Positions 60,848 through 64,000 of a stretch of DNA of 64,000 nt are shown here, piece after piece. Numbering within the stretch: position 1 is the stretch's first letter; each line of letters opens with the position of its first letter. Made by a program: the position numbers and the translations under genes. This DNA comes from Candidatus Zipacnadia bacterium (GTDB taxonomy: Bacteria > Armatimonadota > Zipacnadia > Zipacnadales > UBA5352), in contig JALGSU010000012.1 of the NCBI GenBank assembly GCA_029821735.1, forward strand, positions 310,001 to 374,000, in the 5' to 3' direction. The notes under the pieces were generated by a model that saw nothing but the letters and a program-made list of their open reading frames with translations, searched no databases and was not told the origin of the DNA.

Positions 60848-63800
60848 ATGCGCGCTATTGCTCTGACACTCCTATTGGTCGCAGGCGGACAGTCCGACTA
60901 CGAGATCGTCATCGGCGACCAGGCGACCAGAGTGAGCCGAACCGCCGCCGGCGAATTGCAGACGTGGATCGAGGCAGCGACCGGCGTGCAGTTGCCGGTG
61001 GTCGTGGCAGCAAGCCCTGACCGCAAACATCTCTACGTCGGCCCGGGCGCGCCGCCCGCCGACTGGGGCATCGCCGTCGAAGATATTGCGCCAGAGGGCT
61101 TCGTCATCATGACGATGGGCGATGACATGGCCTTCGTCGGCGCTGACCGGGGAATTCACCCCGAGAAGATCACTAACACCGCCGCGCCCACCTGGTGTGG
61201 GACCATGAACGCGGTCTACGACTTCCTCGAGGAGCAGGTCGGCGTGCGCTGGTACTGGCACGACGATCTGGGCACCATCGTGCCGCAACTCGATGAGCTG
61301 AAGGTCCCCGCGCTGAACTACACCGAGGAGCCGGATTTCGTCTACCGTGCGCTTCCATATGGCCCCAATGACGCCGAGGGTGGCCAGGCGGCGAGCGGAG
61401 AATGGGGGCGGCGCAACCGCCTCGGCAAGAGCATCTCAACTTACCACGCCCACGCATGGTTTCAGGCGGTACCAATAGACCAGTATGCCGAGGAGCATCC
61501 GGAATACTACGCACTGGTCAATGGCGAGCGCGTGACGCGCCACTACTCGGGCCACCACGGCGGACAGCTCTGCACCACCAACCCCGACGTCATCGAGATC
61601 TTCGCCGAATGGTGCAAGAACTACTTCCGCACCCATCCCGACCGCGATATGTGCTCGCTCTCGCCCAATGATGGCGGGGGCTTTTGCGAGTGCGAGAATT
61701 GCACCGCGCTGGATGTGGCGATGTGGCCCGAGGATGGTTCGCGCGCCGGCCACCCCGAGATGGCCGACCGGATGTTGACCTTCTACAACGCCATCGCGGA
61801 GAAGGTCGTTGAGGAGTTCCCGGATCGATACCTCGGAGCGTACGTCTACAGCTACTACCAGGCCCCGCCGCACCGGCTGAAGGCTCACCCGAACCTGGCC
61901 CTGGTGCTCGCGCCCAATACCGGCTGGACCGGCTCGGCTCCGGCAAACTGGGAGCGCGACCGGGAGCAGATGGACGGCTGGGCGGCGGTGCACGGGAACA
62001 TGTTCATGTACGATATCTTCTATCGCACCACCGGGGCGCGCAACCACATCGCGCCGGTGGTTGATCACATCGCCACCTACCTGCGCCACATGAAGCAGAT
62101 CGGCATGAGCGGCGGGTACCTCTACATCGGTCCGAACTGGGAAGTCATGGGCCCGGGAGCCTACCTGATGGCGAAACTGATGTGGGAGACCGACGCTGAC
62201 GCTGAGGCGATCGTGTCCCGCTGGTACGGAGACCTCTACGGGCCTGCGGGCAGCAACGTGCGCGAGCTCTACGAACTGGTCGAGGAGCGCTGGGCAGCGG
62301 CGCTCAGTCGCGAGGGGATGCCCGAACTCAAGCAGGCTGCCTACTTCACCGAAAAGGGCGGATCCCCCGCAGCGATCGGGCGCGTGCTGGACTGCTGGCA
62401 GCCGATCATGCCCGAGGCGCTGGCGCTGGTTGATGCTGCGGCCAATGCCGCGCAGACCGACGAGCAGAAAGCGCGGGTGGCGCGGGTCGCCGACCAGATG
62501 CAGTTCACGCGTGCATCCGTCGAGGCGCTGATGGCCATCGCGGATTTCGAGACCACCCGCGACCCGAGTCCGGCCATCTCGGCGCGAGTGAAAGCCGGCA
62601 TCGAGGCGCGCGAGGCAGCCCTGGAACGGATCGCCACGGACTGGTCGCCCCACTTCCGCGACGTGGTGCGCGGCACCGACGATCACATCCAGTCGCCGTT
62701 GCGCCCGAACGCGGCATACTTCACCCTGGCCGGGGACGCTTCGCGCAGCAAACTCTACGCCCAGGCTGCTGCAGAGGCGCCCGTCGTCGATGGTGTCGAC
62801 GATGACGCCGCCTGGCAGGGCGCGCAGGTCGGCAAGTTCCGGGAAAATCACGGAGCGAACGAGGCCAAAGTCTCCACCAGCTCGGCCATCACCTATGACG
62901 CGGACGCGCTCTACGTGCTCTTCCGCTGCGACGAACCGAACATGGACAAGCTCAAGCTCGAGAGCTTCGACCGGGACAACTCACAGCTCTTCGCGACCGA
63001 CAGCGTGGAGATGCTCATAGACCCCGACGGCGACGGGCTGAACTACTACCAGTTCGCGGTCAACGCCGGCGGGTCCATCTACGACGGCTTCTCGGCCAAT
63101 GCCGAGGAACACGACGCCGCTTGGGATGGCGAGTGGCAGTCGGCGCTCAACATTAGTGAGACAGGCTGGGCGGTCGAGGTGCGCATACCGCTGGCCACGC
63201 TCGAGCAGGATGGCATTGCCGAGGGTGATCAGTGGAGCGTCAACCTCTATCGCACCCGCCGAGCCACCGCCGGCGCCAAGAGTGAATACCAGGCGCTGTC
63301 GCCCACACTAGGCGGCTACCACCAGCCCGACAAGTTCGCGGAACTGCATTTCGGCAGGCCGCCGGCGGGGGCATCGGGCGAGAACGTGCTGGCCCCGTGG
63401 GCCTTTGAGAAGTTCGAGCTCGGCGAGGCAGGCACGGAGAAGCTGCGCGTAGGCGGCGAGGGTGAGTTCGCCGCCGAGATCGCCGACGACAACGTCTACG
63501 GAGACGAAGGCCGCGCGCTGAAGCTGACCGTCCCGGAGGGCGGGCACGCATCATTCACCTATTACCCGTCCACGATCGCCGCGGGGGGCTACCGGTTCAC
63601 GATGCGCTACTACACCGACTCCCTGCAGCCCGCAGACCCGGGCGGAACCGCGTCCGCGCCGGTCACGCGCGTGATCTTCCGCGACAAGGAAGGCAAGGCG
63701 GTCTGTGAGAGCAAGCTGTATTCATGGGAGCGGGGCTCGGCTGAGGCGGCGGACGGTAAATGGGCCGATCACACACACGCTTTCGGCACGCTGCCGGGAA

Positions 63801-63883
63801 CCGACCGCGTGAGCGTAACGATCTTCATCCACCGGCCCGGCACGTGGTGGGTGGATGACGTGTCACTGACTGCGCTCCAATGA
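60848..63883 (+). CDS. Secreted DUF4838 glycosidase-like protein with CBM9-like and C-terminal carbohydrate-binding domains
   Basis: 1011-residue exported protein. Short signal peptide (RAIALTLLLVAGGQ), an alpha-glucuronidase-like N-terminal domain (residues about 20-130, AAGELQTWIEAATG), the DUF4838 TIM-barrel region (about 130-480; GVRWYWHDD, DMCSLSPNDGGGFCECENC, SGGYLYIGPNWEVMG), a helical linker, a CBM9-like/DUF1083 sandwich (about 665-860; DGVDDDAAWQGA, DPDGDGLNYYQFAVN) and a final jelly-roll (TFTYYPSTI, TWWVDDVSL). AAGGAGG at 60834-60840 sets ATG 60848. Probably a polysaccharide-degrading hydrolase; exact activity unknown. Confidence 0.8.
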   Translation: MRAIALTLLLVAGGQSDYEIVIGDQATRVSRTAAGELQTWIEAATGVQLPVVVAASPDRKHLYVGPGAPPADWGIAVEDIAPEGFVIMTMGDDMAFVGADRGIHPEKITNTAAPTWCGTMNAVYDFLEEQVGVRWYWHDDLGTIVPQLDELKVPALNYTEEPDFVYRALPYGPNDAEGGQAASGEWGRRNRLGKSISTYHAHAWFQAVPIDQYAEEHPEYYALVNGERVTRHYSGHHGGQLCTTNPDVIEIFAEWCKNYFRTHPDRDMCSLSPNDGGGFCECENCTALDVAMWPEDGSRAGHPEMADRMLTFYNAIAEKVVEEFPDRYLGAYVYSYYQAPPHRLKAHPNLALVLAPNTGWTGSAPANWERDREQMDGWAAVHGNMFMYDIFYRTTGARNHIAPVVDHIATYLRHMKQIGMSGGYLYIGPNWEVMGPGAYLMAKLMWETDADAEAIVSRWYGDLYGPAGSNVRELYELVEERWAAALSREGMPELKQAAYFTEKGGSPAAIGRVLDCWQPIMPEALALVDAAANAAQTDEQKARVARVADQMQFTRASVEALMAIADFETTRDPSPAISARVKAGIEAREAALERIATDWSPHFRDVVRGTDDHIQSPLRPNAAYFTLAGDASRSKLYAQAAAEAPVVDGVDDDAAWQGAQVGKFRENHGANEAKVSTSSAITYDADALYVLFRCDEPNMDKLKLESFDRDNSQLFATDSVEMLIDPDGDGLNYYQFAVNAGGSIYDGFSANAEEHDAAWDGEWQSALNISETGWAVEVRIPLATLEQDGIAEGDQWSVNLYRTRRATAGAKSEYQALSPTLGGYHQPDKFAELHFGRPPAGASGENVLAPWAFEKFELGEAGTEKLRVGGEGEFAAEIADDNVYGDEGRALKLTVPEGGHASFTYYPSTIAAGGYRFTMRYYTDSLQPADPGGTASAPVTRVIFRDKEGKAVCESKLYSWERGSAEAADGKWADHTHAFGTLPGTDRVSVTIFIHRPGTWWVDDVSLTALQ

Positions 63884-63893
63884 GGTGAGCGAC

Positions 63894-64000
63894 GTGCGTG
63901 ATTTCGATGCTCGCGAGACAATTGACGACGAGATCTGGGCGGCGGTCACCGACCTGTGGGTCGACGACCCCGACGCCATACGTGCCTTCTCCGCCAGGAA
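63894..64000 (+). CDS. Start of next gene, cut by window end
   Basis: GTG 63894 follows GAGGTGAG (63882-63889) and opens a frame MRDFDARETIDDEIWAAVTD, then LWVDDPDAIRAFSAR, to the window end without stop. It begins 10 nt after the DUF4838 stop, so it is probably co-transcribed. Too short to name. Confidence 0.5.
   Translation, partial: MRDFDARETIDDEIWAAVTDLWVDDPDAIRAFSAR

Overview
The window is GC-rich, densely coded bacterial DNA with no rRNA, tRNA, CRISPR array or prophage that I could see. The gene content suggests an uncultured, probably anaerobic or facultative polysaccharide-degrading bacterium of the Planctomycetota / Armatimonadota / Hydrogenedentota kind. The reasons are six Gfo/Idh/MocA oxidoreductases, four UroD-fold (corrinoid methyltransferase-like) proteins, secreted lyases, a DUF4838-type glycosidase, a DUF6785-like membrane protein, a complete formate-to-methylene-tetrahydrofolate module and HypA/HypB. 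The phylum is inference only.

Layout. 1-15.8 kb: mostly plus-strand sugar/polysaccharide catabolism (aldo-keto reductase, Gfo/Idh, DegT aminotransferase, pectate lyase, Gfo/Idh, UroD-like, lipoprotein, Na/Ca antiporter, DUF6785-like protein, MDR dehydrogenase, xylose-isomerase-like TIM barrel) with a divergent heparinase-type lyase. 15.8-23.8 kb: AEC transporter, GT87, and a minus-strand run of two Gfo/Idh, two membrane proteins, a TrpC-like protein lacking its catalytic residues, deoC and recO. 23.9-28.9 kb: a two-gene module of a BrxA-like (DUF1819-type) protein and a 1335-residue PglY/BrxC-like P-loop protein, with no BREX methylase or phosphatase nearby. 29-37.7 kb: MFS transporter, PQQ propeller, UroD-like methyltransferase, hypBA, a divergent ECF transporter (fused double ATPase, S, T) and Gfo/Idh. 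37.7-42.1 kb: folD, fchA, fhs and a BioD/DRTGG protein. 42.3-43.8 kb: an MjaI-like restriction-modification pair whose nuclease carries an in-frame amber codon. 43.9-52.6 kb: THEP1-MobA fusion, UroD-like, AGE epimerase, MDR dehydrogenase, polysaccharide deacetylase, Gfo/Idh, UroD-like and PIG-L deacetylase. 52.6-64 kb: REP hairpins with a RAYT transposase, two convergent ankyrin genes, tatD, a C45-like hydrolase, M42 peptidase, flippase, cupin, a 500-bp repeat/structured region and a secreted DUF4838 glycosidase.

How it may fit together. Secreted lyases and glycosidases release oligosaccharides; Gfo/Idh, MDR and AKR redox enzymes, AGE epimerase and deacetylases process them; UroD-fold methyltransferases with Fhs-FchA-FolD could move one-carbon (for example O-methyl) groups into folate. 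The last link is inference.

Most unusual: (i) the BREX-like two-gene module; (ii) six genes that each appear to have lost a short internal segment, five with a frame change, at positions where the family has conserved sequence; (iii) the TrpC-like protein without catalytic residues; (iv) the amber-interrupted nuclease; (v) a MITE-like element and a possible pseudoknot leader ahead of the DUF4838 gene.
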